The notes: generated by a model from the letters alone, not told the origin. DNA of 64,000 bases from Micromonospora sp. NBC_01740 (GCF_035920365.1 NZ_CP109150.1:4650001-4714000), one strand, 5' to 3'; shown: positions 54,866 to 63,688, counted from the first letter of the stretch. Made by a program: numbers and translations.

Positions 54866-55945
54866 TCAGCCGGCGGGCGGGTTCGCCGCCAGCAGGGCCG
54901 CCAGCGACGCCGCCCCCAGGGCCAGGGCGCGCGGGGTGCCCGCGTCCACCACCAGCCCCCACGCCGGGTCGGGCCAGTCCGCGAGCAGGTCCGCGCAGGG
55001 CACGGCGACGAACGGCACGCCCTCCCCGGCGAACGCGGTCAGCGCGTCCGGGGAGGTGAAGACGGGCAGCAGCGGCGCGCCGGTAGGGTCGGTGACGATC
55101 GTCCACGGCACCTCGCGGTCCGGCCCCGGCTCCGCCGCCAGCGGTACGCAGACCGCCGCGGCGGCGAGGATGCCGAGGTAGCCGGGCAGGTCCCGCCGCG
55201 CGCCGGCCTCGCTGAGCAGGTCGAGCACGGACGGCCCGCCCGGGTCCGCCCCGTTCCGCGCCTCGTCCACGGCGGGGCCCGCGGGCGGATCCGCGGGCAG
55301 TTCCGCGGGCGGCGGGTCGGGCACGCGCGCGTCCCCGGCCCCGGCCGCCGGCTGCTCGACCCCGGCGACGGGCTGCTCGACCCCGGCCACGGGCTGCTCG
55401 ACCCCGGCCACGGGCTGCTCGACCCCGGCCACGGGCCGCTCGACCCCGGCCACGGGCTGCTCGACTTGGGCAGCGGGGCGTTCGGCTCCGGCAGCGGCGT
55501 GCTCGGTTTCGGCGACGGGCTGCCCGGCTCCGGCAGCGGGGTGCCCGGCCTCGGCATCGGGCGCCGCGACCCGGACGCGGGGCACGGTCGGCTCCGGGCG
55601 CACCCGGGGACCGGTGGGCGGGAGGATCTGGCAGGACAGCGCTGCGGGCTCCGTGGTGAGCACCGTGGCGGCGGTCTGCGCCGCGAACCCGCTCCACCAG
55701 CGCAGGCCCTCGGCGTTGCGCGGCGTCTCGTACCACCAACCGCCGACCCCGCGCGGCGCCTGCCAGCCGAGCTCGGCCAGGCGTCGCTCGTCGTAGGGCG
55801 GGCAGACCCCGCGGACGGTGTCCCGGCGTACCATCAGGTGCAGCCGGCGGGGGCCGGCGGCGAGTTCCAGGTCGGTGTCGCGGTCGCAGCCCGACAGCGT
55901 GTCGTGGAGCCGGGTGACGATGTCTGGCCAGCCCGGCGACGTCAT
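54866..55945 (-). CDS. Two-domain protein: TY-Chap-like N-terminus and SseB-like C-terminus, with VEQPVAG repeats
   Basis: 359 residues. The N-terminal domain (about 1-110; VTRLHDTLSGCDRDTDLELAAGPRRLHLMVRR and the tryptophan-rich GWWYETPRNAEGLRWWSGF) resembles TY-Chap/secretion-chaperone-like domains of actinobacteria. The middle (118-225) is a low-complexity spacer with six VEQPVAG-type heptads. The C-terminal domain (about 230-359; VPWTIVTDPTGAPLLPVFTSPDALTAF and VPFVAVPCADLLADWPDPAWGLVVDAGTP) is SseB-like. These domains accompany type VII-like systems. It overlaps the YbaB gene by ATGA. Confidence 0.7.
   Translation of the reverse strand: MTSPGWPDIVTRLHDTLSGCDRDTDLELAAGPRRLHLMVRRDTVRGVCPPYDERRLAELGWQAPRGVGGWWYETPRNAEGLRWWSGFAAQTAATVLTTEPAALSCQILPPTGPRVRPEPTVPRVRVAAPDAEAGHPAAGAGQPVAETEHAAAGAERPAAQVEQPVAGVERPVAGVEQPVAGVEQPVAGVEQPVAGVEQPAAGAGDARVPDPPPAELPADPPAGPAVDEARNGADPGGPSVLDLLSEAGARRDLPGYLGILAAAAVCVPLAAEPGPDREVPWTIVTDPTGAPLLPVFTSPDALTAFAGEGVPFVAVPCADLLADWPDPAWGLVVDAGTPRALALGAASLAALLAANPPAG
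55350..55467. repeat. 21-base tandem repeat inside the TY-Chap/SseB gene, about 5.5 copies
   Basis: Consecutive 21-base units containing GCTCGACCCCGGCCAC encode heptads VEQPVAG or VERPVAG on the minus strand. Most copies differ by no more than two bases, so the array is recent and may vary in number between strains. Confidence 0.8.
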
Positions 55946-56361
55946 GCCGGCGGTCCCGGCAGGCGGCCGTCGAGCCGGCCGAGCCGTCCCATCGCCTCCT
56001 CCAGGCGGCCCAGCGAGGCGAAGTCGCCGGGGGTGCCGAAGATCCCGTTCAGGCCCGCGCCGAGCGTCGCGTCGAGACCCCCGGTGCGCTCTTCGAGCTG
56101 CGCGGTCGCCGCCGTGCGGGCCTGCCGGTACGCCTGCAGCACCATGGCCGCGAGGTCCTCGGTGCCCACCCGCAGCGCGGTCGGGGCGAGGCTCAGGTCG
56201 GTCAGCTCGCCGGTGGCGTCGACGGTCGCGGTGACCAGCCCGCTGTCGTCGGTGGCGGTGGCGCTCAGCTCCTCCAGGTCGTCGGTGAGCCCGGCGAAGC
56301 GGCGTTCGATGTCGGCGAGCCGTCCGGCGAGTGCGTCGAACGCGGACAGCGGGTCAGACAT
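55942..56361 (-). CDS. YbaB/EbfC family protein
   Basis: 139 residues. A first helix (PLSAFDALAGRLADIERRFAGLTDDLEELSATATDD), the three-strand core SGLVTATVDATGELTDLSLAPTALRVG and a helix (EDLAAMVLQAYRQARTAATAQLEER) match the YbaB/EbfC fold, a small DNA-binding dimer. In actinobacterial WXG100-type loci such proteins occur beside EspG/SseB-like genes and may be structural partners rather than nucleoid proteins. ATG 56361; the stop overlaps the next gene. Confidence 0.85.
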   Translation of the reverse strand: MSDPLSAFDALAGRLADIERRFAGLTDDLEELSATATDDSGLVTATVDATGELTDLSLAPTALRVGTEDLAAMVLQAYRQARTAATAQLEERTGGLDATLGAGLNGIFGTPGDFASLGRLEEAMGRLGRLDGRLPGPPA

Positions 56362-56453
56362 GAGAACCTCCCGTGCGCGGTGCCGTCCGGGGTGGCGCCC
56401 GGCGGCGGCATGATCGTATCGTCGTCCCGCCGGGCGAGTGGGGGAGGAACGGC

Positions 56454-56783
56454 GTGCCTGACATCGACGTCGACGTGCAGGCGGTGCGTCGGCTGGAGGC
56501 GGCGGCGAAGCGGGTGGCCACCTCGCTGACCGCGCTGGAGAGCCGGATCACGTCAGCGGGCGACATACCGGACGGGGCCTTCGGGCACCTGCCGTTCGTC
56601 AGCGACATGCTCCGCGAGAAGTACGCCGAGCAGGTCACCGGGGGGATGGAGCTGTTCCGGTCCGGCCACGACGCGTTCGAGCGGGTCGGCGGCGCGCTGG
56701 GCGGGACGGCCGAGGCCTACGAGCGCAACGAGCAGGACATCGACGCATCCTTCCGCGCCATCGGCGCCGGGATGCCCCGGTGA
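56454..56783 (+). CDS. WXG100/EspC-like helical protein
   Basis: 109 residues. DVDVQAVRRLEAAAKRVATSLTALESRITSAGDIPDGAFGHLPFVSDMLREKYAEQVTGGMELFRSGHDAFERVGGALGGTAEAYERNEQDIDASFR forms two long helices around a loop, the size and shape of ESX-1 secretion-associated EspC-like proteins. No W-x-G is at the turn, but the final YERNEQD resembles the Y-x3-D/E export signal of type VII substrates. GTG 56454 has GGGGGAGG upstream. It is divergent from the YbaB gene and overlaps the next gene by GTGA. Confidence 0.78.
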   Translation: MPDIDVDVQAVRRLEAAAKRVATSLTALESRITSAGDIPDGAFGHLPFVSDMLREKYAEQVTGGMELFRSGHDAFERVGGALGGTAEAYERNEQDIDASFRAIGAGMPR

Positions 56784-57841
56784 GTGGGCCCGCGGGCACC
56801 GCCGTCGAGCTCTGGAACGGCATCGACAACGCCCTGTCCGGCGTGGACAAGGTGGTCGACAGCGTCTGCCGCACTCTCGCCTGGCCGTTGATCCAGCTCG
56901 TCGACCTCGTCGACGGCGAGCCGGCCGCGCTGCGCGCCAAGGCCACGGAGTGGGACGCGCTGGCCGGGCAGGTGCGGGAGCTGGCGATGGGCCACCGCAG
57001 CGTGCGCGAGGCCGAGCAGGCCGGCTGGCGCTCCCCGTCCGGCCAGGCGTACGGGCGGCGGATGGCCGAGGTCGAGCAGCAGCTGCTGGACGTCGCCGAG
57101 CAGTTCGCCGCCACGGCCGAGTACCTGCGCGGGGTCGCCGACGCGCTCCAGACGGTGCACGACGTCCTGGTCGACATCTGCGTCGAGTTCGTCAACTTCC
57201 TGCTGGTGACGCTGGTCACCGCGCTGCTGATGGCCCCGTTCACCGCCGGGGCGTCCTGGGCGGCCGGGGTGGCGCTGGGAGTCACCCGGGGCATGATCGC
57301 GCTGACCCGGATGTTGAAGATCATCCGGCCGCTGGCGACGCACCTGCAGAAGGTCATCCGGCTGCTGCAACGGGTCCTGCTCCACCTGCGCAAGCTGCGC
57401 AACCACCTGGACAAGCTGGTCGACAAGCAGAAGGCGCTGCGCGCCGGCCAGAAGTACGCCGACAAGCGCCGTGCCGCCGGCGCCGCCGACAAGTGGCACC
57501 ACAAGTTCATGGACCCGGCGAAGGGCACCTGGAAGCTCGGCAAGTCCGGTTCGCCGTTCGACATGAGCACGTTCGAGCGCCTCGGGGCGCTGCGGGCGCA
57601 CGGCATGGCCGACGGGGCGCGGATGATCGGCCGGGACTGGGCCACCAACCTGCCGTGGAACATCCCGAACTCCGTCGTGCACGGCGCCACCTGGGGCACC
57701 GTCGCGATGGTCTCCGGCCTGTCGGTGCCCGGCATGGACCAGGTCGGCGACAAGGTCGACGCGGCGGTGCAGGGCGGCGCCGAGTGGATCGACCAGAATG
57801 TCTTCGGGCAGCCGCCGGCGCAGCAGCCGGCCGGCAGGTGA
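56780..57841 (+). CDS. WXG100-like domain protein with membrane hairpin
   Basis: 353 residues. An N-terminal helical domain (about 1-130; GEPAALRAKATEWDALAGQVRELAMGHRS..EAEQAGWRSPSGQAYGRRMAEVEQQLLDVAEQF) contains W-R-S-P-S-G like the W-x-G turn of WXG100 proteins. Two hydrophobic segments (DICVEFVNFLLVTLVTALLMAPFTAGASWAAGVALG) follow, then a basic coiled coil (KIIRPLATHLQKVIRLLQRVLLHLRKLRNHLDKLVDKQKAL) and a C-terminal domain of unknown fold (about 230-353). This resembles large type VII-associated proteins or polymorphic-toxin carriers, but no toxin domain is recognised. GTG 56780 overlaps the preceding stop. Confidence 0.75.
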   Translation: MSGPAGTAVELWNGIDNALSGVDKVVDSVCRTLAWPLIQLVDLVDGEPAALRAKATEWDALAGQVRELAMGHRSVREAEQAGWRSPSGQAYGRRMAEVEQQLLDVAEQFAATAEYLRGVADALQTVHDVLVDICVEFVNFLLVTLVTALLMAPFTAGASWAAGVALGVTRGMIALTRMLKIIRPLATHLQKVIRLLQRVLLHLRKLRNHLDKLVDKQKALRAGQKYADKRRAAGAADKWHHKFMDPAKGTWKLGKSGSPFDMSTFERLGALRAHGMADGARMIGRDWATNLPWNIPNSVVHGATWGTVAMVSGLSVPGMDQVGDKVDAAVQGGAEWIDQNVFGQPPAQQPAGR

Positions 57842-57863
57842 CGGCCGATCGAGGGGGTGGGGC

Positions 57864-58760
57864 GTGTCCGAGGGGCGCAGTCGGCTGGGCCGGCTGACCG
57901 ACGCGGTGCTGGGCGGTGCGCGGGCCGCCCGGGACAAGGCCCGTGAGCTGCGCGACGAGTTCCGCACCACCGACGAGCCCGAGCGCGCCCTGGTGGCGCC
58001 CCTGCTGCCCGACGAGGAGATCCGCTACGTCGGCCTGGCGCCGGTCCGGGCCCCGGAGAACCACCGGGCCGGCAGCCAGCTCGCCGACCGGGTGAACGCC
58101 GAGCTGGCCGAGGCGCTCGATCCGCGCGCGCTGTTCGGGCTGCTCAACATCGTCAACCCGGTCGCCTGGGTGGACGCGGTGCTGACGCCCGTACGCATCG
58201 CCGCGGGCGTCCTGCTGCTGCCCGGCAAGGCCGCCCTGCTCGCCGCCGGCACCCCGGAGACGGCCGAGCCGGAACCGGCGCCGGGCGGCGCGCCCCGGGA
58301 GCCGCTGCCGCTCACCGACGAGCAGGAGGCGTTCCGGGCGCTGTTCCGGCTCAGCCGCTACCGCCCGCTGGCCGACCAGCTCGCCGAGATCGCCTACCGG
58401 CGGCGGTACGTCTTCAGCGGCGACCTGGCCACCCTCGCCGGCAGCCTGCTGCTCTTCCTCGAGCGCTACACCGGCACCCCGCTGGCGGTCACCGACACCC
58501 ACCTGCACCTGCTGCGGATGGGCCGCCGCCCCGACCCCGACCGCGAGGACCGGCGGCGCCCCCAGGTGCTGTGGAGCGTGCCGCGGCGGCGCATCGCCCG
58601 CATCGAGTCCGAGCACGGGGCCCGCCTCATGCAGTTCCCGTCCACCATCGTGTTCGACGACGGGTCCTGGATCCGGATCGTCAACCCGGCCACCCGCGAC
58701 GACCAGTCCCGCTTCCTCGCCGCCGTACGCGACCTGCCCGGCCAGCGCCCCACGGCCTGA
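57864..58760 (+). CDS. Conserved protein of unknown function in WXG100-like cluster
   Basis: 298 residues. Basic helical start (RLGRLTDAVLGGARAARDKARELRDEFR), a weakly hydrophobic segment (WVDAVLTPVRIAAGVLLLPGKAALLAAG, about 115-145), and a C-terminal alpha/beta region ending MQFPSTIVFDDGSWIRIVNPATRDDQSRFLAAVRDL. The last part looks like a PH-type or bPH2-like sheet with helix. GTG 57864 has GAGGGGGTGGGG upstream. It lies 22 bases after the preceding gene and closes the rightward three-gene unit. Confidence 0.65.
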   Translation: MSEGRSRLGRLTDAVLGGARAARDKARELRDEFRTTDEPERALVAPLLPDEEIRYVGLAPVRAPENHRAGSQLADRVNAELAEALDPRALFGLLNIVNPVAWVDAVLTPVRIAAGVLLLPGKAALLAAGTPETAEPEPAPGGAPREPLPLTDEQEAFRALFRLSRYRPLADQLAEIAYRRRYVFSGDLATLAGSLLLFLERYTGTPLAVTDTHLHLLRMGRRPDPDREDRRRPQVLWSVPRRRIARIESEHGARLMQFPSTIVFDDGSWIRIVNPATRDDQSRFLAAVRDLPGQRPTA

Positions 58761-58771
58761 CCGCGCACTCG

Positions 58772-58788
58772 CCCCGCGCGACGCGGGG
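58772..58788. terminator. Hairpin between convergent genes
   Basis: CCCCGCG pairs with CGCGGGG around CGA, directly beside the stop codon of the aldo/keto reductase gene. Confidence 0.5.
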
Positions 58789-59760
58789 TCAGCCGTCGCG
58801 CTCGGGGTAGCCCACCGGCACCGCCGACACGTCGTCCAGCGCGGTGACGATCTCCTCCGGCAGGGTCACCCGCTCGACCTGGAGCGCGCCGAGCAGCTGC
58901 CCGACCGTCCGCGCGCCGAGGATCGGGGCCACCACCCCGGGCCGGTCGCGGATCCAGGCCAGCGCCACCTCCGTCGGGGAGACGCCCAGCCCGCCCGCGG
59001 CGATTGCGACCGCCTCCACGATGCTGGAGCAGCGGGGCTCCAGGTAGGTGGCGACGAAGCGCTCGAAGTGCGGCGAGGCCGCCCGCGAGTCGGCGGGCCG
59101 GCCGTGCCGGTACTTGCCGGTGAGCACCCCGCGGCCCAGCGGCGACCACGGCAGCACCCCCAGCCCGAGGGCCTCGCACGCGGGCAGCACCTCCCGCTCC
59201 ACGCCCCGCTCCAGCAGCGAGTACTCCACCTGCGCCGCCACCACCGGGGCGCGCCCCGGCCAGGCGGTCTGCCAGGCCGCCGCCCGCGCGGTCTGCCAGC
59301 CGGCGAAGTTCGACACCCCGACGTAGCGGACCCGGCCGCTGGCCACCGCGTGGTCGAGCGCAGCGAGCGTCTCCTCCAGCGGCGTGTCGGGGTCGTAGCC
59401 GTGCAGTTGGAAGAGGTCGACGTGGTCCGTGCCCAGCCGGCGCAGCGAGGCGTCCAGCGTGCGCAACAGGTGCCCCCGGGAACCGTCCCGACGCCGGCCG
59501 CTGCCCGGCCGCAGGCCCGCCTTGGTGGCGATCAGCAGCTCCTCGCGCGGCACCAGGGAGCCCAGCAGCGACCCGATCACCGACTCGGCGTCGCCGTCGC
59601 CGTAGACGTCGGCGGTGTCGATCAGGTTGCCGCCCGCGTCGAGGAAACTCTTCAGCTGGGCGGCCGCATCGTCGGCGTCGGTGTCCCGGCCCCACGTCAT
59701 GGTGCCGAGCGCGAGCCGCGAAACCGCCAGCCCGCTTCGGCCGAGCGGTCGCTGTTGCAT
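58789..59760 (-). CDS. Aldo/keto reductase
   Basis: 323 residues of the AKR barrel. The catalytic tetrad is visible: Asp and Tyr in LIDTADVYGDGDAES, Lys in ELLIATKAG and His in VDLFQLHGYDPDTPLEET. The cofactor loop near the end (ILGARTVGQLLGAL) fits NADPH. It is closest to the general oxidoreductase branch (AKR11/12-like) and reduces aldehydes or ketones. ATG 59760 has AAGGTTCACCC upstream. It is monocistronic and divergent from the LLM oxidoreductase. Confidence 0.92.
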   Translation of the reverse strand: MQQRPLGRSGLAVSRLALGTMTWGRDTDADDAAAQLKSFLDAGGNLIDTADVYGDGDAESVIGSLLGSLVPREELLIATKAGLRPGSGRRRDGSRGHLLRTLDASLRRLGTDHVDLFQLHGYDPDTPLEETLAALDHAVASGRVRYVGVSNFAGWQTARAAAWQTAWPGRAPVVAAQVEYSLLERGVEREVLPACEALGLGVLPWSPLGRGVLTGKYRHGRPADSRAASPHFERFVATYLEPRCSSIVEAVAIAAGGLGVSPTEVALAWIRDRPGVVAPILGARTVGQLLGALQVERVTLPEEIVTALDDVSAVPVGYPERDG

Positions 59761-59937
59761 GGGTGAACCTTATTTCGAACGAGGGCCCGCCGATATCCTC
59801 GCTCCCGTCAAGTGAGCCGGGCGCGTCGCGTTTCCGACCGTCCGGGCACCGCCCCCGGTGGTGGCGACCGGTGAACGGGTCGACTTGCGGCATTGCGTAA
59901 CCTGATGCGACCTGTGGTGCGGATGGGGGAGGACCTA

Positions 59938-60990
59938 GTGCGACTCGGGCTCAGCCTCGGATACCAGACGGCGTGGAGCACGCCGGCCGATCACCTGGCT
60001 TTCGCCCAGGAGGCGGACCGGCTCGGCTACTCGGTGGTGTGGGCGGCGGAGGCCTACGGCTCCGACTCGCCGAGCATGCTCGCCTGGATGGCCGGGCAGA
60101 CGGAGCGGATCGACCTGGGCAGCGCGGTGATGCAGATCCCCGCCCGTACCCCGGCGATGACCGCGATGACCGCAGCGACCATCGACGCGCTGTCCGGCGG
60201 CCGGTTCCGGCTGGGCCTCGGCGTGTCCGGCCCGCAGGTCTCCGAGGGCTGGCACGGCGTACGGTTCGCCAAGCCGCTGGCGCGGACCCGCGAGTTCGTG
60301 GACATCGTGAAGCTGGCCGTCGCCCGCAAGTCCGTCGCGTACGACGGCGAGTTCTACACGCTGCCGCTGCCCGACGGGCCGGGCAAGGCGCTGAAGCTGG
60401 GCTTCCACCCGCCGCGCGAGCACATCCCGATCTACCTCGCCGCCGTGGGCCCGAAGAACCTGGAGCTGGCCGGCGAGATCGCCGACGGCTGGCTGGCGAT
60501 CTTCTACGCCCCCGAGTTCGCCGAGGAACAGCTCGCGTCGGTGCGCGCCGGGCGGGCGAAGGCCGGCAAGGAACTCGCCGGCTTCGACGTGGTCCCGTCG
60601 GTGCCCGTGGTGGTCGGCGACGACATCGCCACCTGCGCCGAGCTGGTCCGTTGGTACGCGGCCCTCTACGTCGGCGGCATGGGCAGCCGCCAGCAGAACT
60701 TCTACAACCAGCTCGCCACCCGGATGGGCTACGGCGACGCCGCCCGCGAGGTGCAGGATCTCTACCTGGCCAAGCGGCAGCGCGACGCCGCCGCCGCGGT
60801 GCCGCTGGAGTTCATCGACCGCACCTCGCTGCTGGGCCCGAAGGAGCGCATCGCCGAGCGGATGCGGGAGTACGCCGCCGCCGGCGTCACCACCCTGTCG
60901 GTGACCCTGTTCGCGGCCGACCGGGACAGCGGCGTGCACACCCTGCGTACCGTCGCCGAGGCGCTGGACCTCTCGGGAGTCGGGGAGTGA
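59938..60990 (+). CDS. LLM-class F420-dependent oxidoreductase
   Basis: 350 residues. [107 protein letters not shown] is the classic luciferase-like fold of F420-dependent enzymes in actinobacteria. It would transfer hydride between F420 and an unknown substrate. The ATG frame extends to 59893, but GTG 59938 has GGGGGAGG six bases upstream and begins with the conserved RLGLSLGY strand. Its stop overlaps the uppP start by GTGA. Confidence 0.92.
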   Translation: MRLGLSLGYQTAWSTPADHLAFAQEADRLGYSVVWAAEAYGSDSPSMLAWMAGQTERIDLGSAVMQIPARTPAMTAMTAATIDALSGGRFRLGLGVSGPQVSEGWHGVRFAKPLARTREFVDIVKLAVARKSVAYDGEFYTLPLPDGPGKALKLGFHPPREHIPIYLAAVGPKNLELAGEIADGWLAIFYAPEFAEEQLASVRAGRAKAGKELAGFDVVPSVPVVVGDDIATCAELVRWYAALYVGGMGSRQQNFYNQLATRMGYGDAAREVQDLYLAKRQRDAAAAVPLEFIDRTSLLGPKERIAERMREYAAAGVTTLSVTLFAADRDSGVHTLRTVAEALDLSGVGE

Positions 60991-61823
60991 CCTGGATCGA
61001 GGCCATCGTCCTGGGCATCGTCCAGGGACTGACCGAGTTCCTTCCGGTCAGCTCGTCCGGTCACCTGCGGATCACCTCGGCGATCTTCTTCGACCGGGAC
61101 GCCGGGGCGTCGTTCACCGCGGTCACCCAGTTGGGCACCGAGGCGGCGGTGTTGATCTACTTCGCCAAGGACATCTGGCGCATCACCCGTACGTGGCTGG
61201 TCGGCATCAGGGACAAGTCGGTGCGTTCCAGCCTCGACTACCGGATGGGCTGGTACGTCATCGTCGGCTCGATCCCGATCGGGCTGTTCGGTTTCCTGTT
61301 CAAGGACCAGATCCGCACCGCCGGCCGGAACCTGTGGCTGGTGGCGACCACGCTCATCGTGTTCGCGTTCGTGCTGGCGTTCGCCGAGTACTGGGGGCGG
61401 CAGACCCGCACCCTGGTGAACTTCAAGATGCGCGACGGCGTGGTGATGGGCTTCGCCCAGGCGATGGCGCTCATCCCGGGGGTGTCGCGCTCGGGCGGCA
61501 CGCTCACCGCCGGGCTGTTCCTCAACCTCACCCGGGAGGCGGCGGCGCGCTACTCGTTCCTGCTGGCCATCCCGGCGGTGGTGATGTCCGGGATCTTCAG
61601 CGTCGGCGACGTCTTCGAGCCGGCGGCGCCCGGCACGTCGGTGCCGAGCATGGCCCAGATGATCATCGCCACGATCATCGCCTTCGGCGTCGGCTACGCG
61701 GCCATCGCCTGGCTGCTGCGCTACGTCGCCCACCACACCCTGTACGTGTTCGTGCTGTACCGGGTCGCGGTGGGCACCCTGGTGCTCGCCCTGCTGATGA
61801 CGGGCACCATCAGCGCCACCTGA
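60987..61823 (+). CDS. uppP: Undecaprenyl-diphosphatase UppP (BacA type)
   Basis: 278 residues, eight or so membrane segments. The two catalytic motifs are intact: [23 protein letters not shown] at the start and [19 protein letters not shown] near residue 160. It removes a phosphate from undecaprenyl diphosphate on the outer face of the membrane, recycling the lipid carrier for peptidoglycan and wall polymers, and can give bacitracin resistance. GTG 60987 overlaps the LLM stop, so the two are co-translated. A strong terminator follows. Confidence 0.95.
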   Translation: MTWIEAIVLGIVQGLTEFLPVSSSGHLRITSAIFFDRDAGASFTAVTQLGTEAAVLIYFAKDIWRITRTWLVGIRDKSVRSSLDYRMGWYVIVGSIPIGLFGFLFKDQIRTAGRNLWLVATTLIVFAFVLAFAEYWGRQTRTLVNFKMRDGVVMGFAQAMALIPGVSRSGGTLTAGLFLNLTREAAARYSFLLAIPAVVMSGIFSVGDVFEPAAPGTSVPSMAQMIIATIIAFGVGYAAIAWLLRYVAHHTLYVFVLYRVAVGTLVLALLMTGTISAT

Positions 61824-61838
61824 TCCGCCCGAGCCCGC

Positions 61839-61876
61839 GCCGGCCCCCGTCCCCGCACCACCGGACGGGGGCCGGC
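61839..61876 (+). terminator. Terminator hairpin after uppP
   Basis: Fourteen perfect pairs (GCCGGCCCCCGTCC with GGACGGGGGCCGGC) around a ten-base loop, 15 bases past the stop. Confidence 0.75.
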
Positions 61877-62042
61877 CCGTGTCCGACCCACCGCCGGCCG
61901 TCACCGCCTGCCTGGCGCCTTTGCGCTCTGGCATCTGGCGCCGCGATTCGCACCCGGACCACAACCCCGGCGACCCGAAGGCCGAGGGGCGTATTCTCTC
62001 TCGCCGGATCGCGTAAGCCGTGCTCGCCGTCCTCACGTCGAG

Positions 62043-62087
62043 ATCTTGGACGGTTGTCGTCGGGTGCGAGCGGTAACTGTCCAAGAT
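62043..62087. repeat. GATCTTGG-type inverted repeat, copy A
   Basis: ATCTTGGACGGTTGTCG pairs with CGGTAACTGTCCAAGAT (14 of 17 plus wobbles) around an eleven-base loop, followed by TTTT. A related repeat with the same ends lies at 63361-63410. Confidence 0.7.
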
Positions 62088-62146
62088 TTTCAGGTGGAGA
62101 TGCCGGCGCCCCTGTCGGGGTGCCGGCCGTGTCGTGTGGACGTGCC

Positions 62147-62180
62147 GCTGGCCGGCACCGATTGATCGGTGCCGGCCGGC
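62147..62180 (-). terminator. Terminator hairpin after lysozyme-fold gene
   Basis: GCCGGCACCGAT pairs perfectly with ATCGGTGCCGGC, loop TG, extended by GCTG/CGGC pairs with one wobble; 30 bases past the stop on the minus strand. Confidence 0.75.
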
Positions 62181-62209
62181 GGTCCCCCTTGTGGTGGAAA
62201 GTCTGTGTG

Positions 62210-62806
62210 TCAGCTGTTCCAGTGCCCGGTGACGAGGTCGGCGGCCTGCTGCTCCCACTGGGCGTAGTGGTCGGGGTACGCCGACACCTGCACCGTCTGG
62301 GCGGCCTTGGTCAGGGGCATGTCCTGCCACCCGTCGACCTGCTTCAGACCCTTCAGGAACGCCATGGTCGAGTACTCGGGGTCGGTGATCTGCTCGATCG
62401 TGCCCCACCCGCTGGACGGGCGCTGCTGGAACAGGCCCTGCGAGTCGTGGTCGTTGCGGTCACCGAGGTGACCCAGGTTCTCCAGCTTCGACTCCTGCAG
62501 TGCGGTGGCGATCGACACGACGGCGGCGCGCTCGTCCATGCCGGCCTTCTTCGTCGCGGCGATGATGGCCTTGACGTTGGCGACCTGCTCGTCCGAGAGG
62601 TCGACGTGCGACTGGGCGCCCTGCACACCGTGCGGGATCAGCTTGGCCTTGTCGACCGACGGCTTGTCAGCCTGCATGGCCACAGCCGCCACGGGCGTGG
62701 TGTCGACAGTCGTCGGGGTGCTGTCGGTCATCGGGCCGGCGGCCACACCACCGGCGAACGCGAGACCAGCAATACCGAGAACGCTGTTACGAATGAACGT
62801 GTTCAT
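62210..62806 (-). CDS. Secreted lysozyme-fold (transglycosylase-like) protein
   Basis: 198 residues. A signal peptide (MNTFIRNSVLGIAGLAFAGGVAAG) is followed by a Thr/Pro/Ala spacer (to about 65) and a helical domain (about 70-198): IIAATKKAGMDERAAVVSIATALQESKLENLGHLGDRNDHDSQGLFQQRPSSGWG. The Glu in ALQESKL and the GLFQQRPS loop have the layout of lysozyme/transglycosylase folds fused to some Micromonospora wall peptidases, so the protein probably acts on peptidoglycan outside the cell. ATG 62806 follows GGAGCG. A long, structured upstream region suggests post-transcriptional or multi-factor control. Confidence 0.82.
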   Translation of the reverse strand: MNTFIRNSVLGIAGLAFAGGVAAGPMTDSTPTTVDTTPVAAVAMQADKPSVDKAKLIPHGVQGAQSHVDLSDEQVANVKAIIAATKKAGMDERAAVVSIATALQESKLENLGHLGDRNDHDSQGLFQQRPSSGWGTIEQITDPEYSTMAFLKGLKQVDGWQDMPLTKAAQTVQVSAYPDHYAQWEQQAADLVTGHWNS

Positions 62807-62905
62807 GGGGGACGCTCCATTCGGGGGTTGGCACCACACACCGAAGGGGGATCGGCTCTGTGTGCGGGTGCAAGCACCGTCCGGCGCTCGATGAACAACG
62901 GGGAA

Positions 62906-62926
62906 CCTCCGGCGTCCTGCCGGAGG
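62906..62926 (-). ncRNA. Hairpin in the 5' leader of the lysozyme-fold gene
   Basis: CCTCCGGC pairs perfectly with GCCGGAGG around five bases, 100 bases upstream of the start codon. A longer-range pairing of CGGCTCTG (62853-62860) with CAGAGTCG (62933-62940) would enclose it. It may be a regulatory leader; no known riboswitch class is recognised. Confidence 0.35.
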
Positions 62927-62987
62927 AAAGATCAGAGTCGGCCGCGTGGGGCGGAGGGGGATGCCCTGCACGTGGGCCGGGACCATG

Positions 62988-63089
62988 TGTAACGACCGGC
63001 CGGCCGCCATCATTCCGGGGCCCGGGCTGACCACCTGCCCGGGAGGCGGGGCGTGCCCTTACTCGGTCGTACGCATGGTGTAACGACCC
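62988..63089 (-). promoter_or_regulatory. Two TGTAACGACC motifs upstream of the lysozyme-fold gene
   Basis: TGTAACGACC at 62988-62997 and at 63080-63089, each preceded by CATG or CATGG and followed by GGCCGG-rich sequence. GTAAC-type boxes are bound by MtrA-like response regulators that control wall hydrolases in actinobacteria; this link is an inference. Confidence 0.35.
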
Positions 63090-63360
63090 GGGGCCGGCCA
63101 CGATTCCGCCCCCACGATGCCCCCGGTCACACCCTGAAACCGGACAAAGCGTCTCGTCGTCGACTCGTTTCGGGCGGGTGTGGTGCGGGTCGTGGTGGGC
63201 GTTCCGGATTGGTGTCGGACAGGGCGATCGGTCGGGGTGGAGGGCTGCTGAAGCCGCGTGTGAGGGGATGAACCGGACATGCGGGCGTCGAGTGATGTCC
63301 GTTGGTGCCCCCGGGCATGGTCAACGGTTAGTCGAGCCTGTCGGGCCGGCCCCTGTTGCG

Positions 63361-63477
<117 letters not shown>

Positions 63478-63676
63478 TGGTGTGGCGCGGGGCCGGCAGA
63501 CGCGGGGGCGGTGCGGGATAAGTGCGGGCCGTGGGTGTTGCGCCTGGTGTGGGACTGCCATCGTCGATTGGGCGGTCAGCGCCGTCGAGGTGAGTCGGGC
63601 CCGGGGCCGTAGCGCAGATGGGGGAGCGCGGGTCATACCGCGCACCGGGGAGGCACCCGTGGCCGGACGCAGGTCA

Positions 63677-63682
63677 TAGGGT
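63677..63682 (+). promoter_or_regulatory. -10 hexamer TAGGGT of a leaderless promoter
   Basis: Ends six bases before GTG 63689. Confidence 0.5.
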
Positions 63683-63688
63683 GGTCCC

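Larger units (their letters stand above)
61824..62209. other. Non-coding region between convergent uppP and lysozyme-fold gene, 386 bases
   Basis: Holds three separate hairpins: the uppP terminator (61839-61876), a GATCTTGG-type inverted repeat (62043-62087) and a terminator for the opposing gene (62147-62180). No ORF with a ribosome site is seen. Confidence 0.6.

Noticed and set aside
62821..63000. Cyclic-di-AMP (ydaO) riboswitch before the lysozyme-fold gene
   Set aside because: Gene context fits, but I could not find the conserved GGGGAACC and GGGGUGAAUCC pair on the correct strand; the only GGGGAACC lies on the opposite strand. A covariance search would decide.
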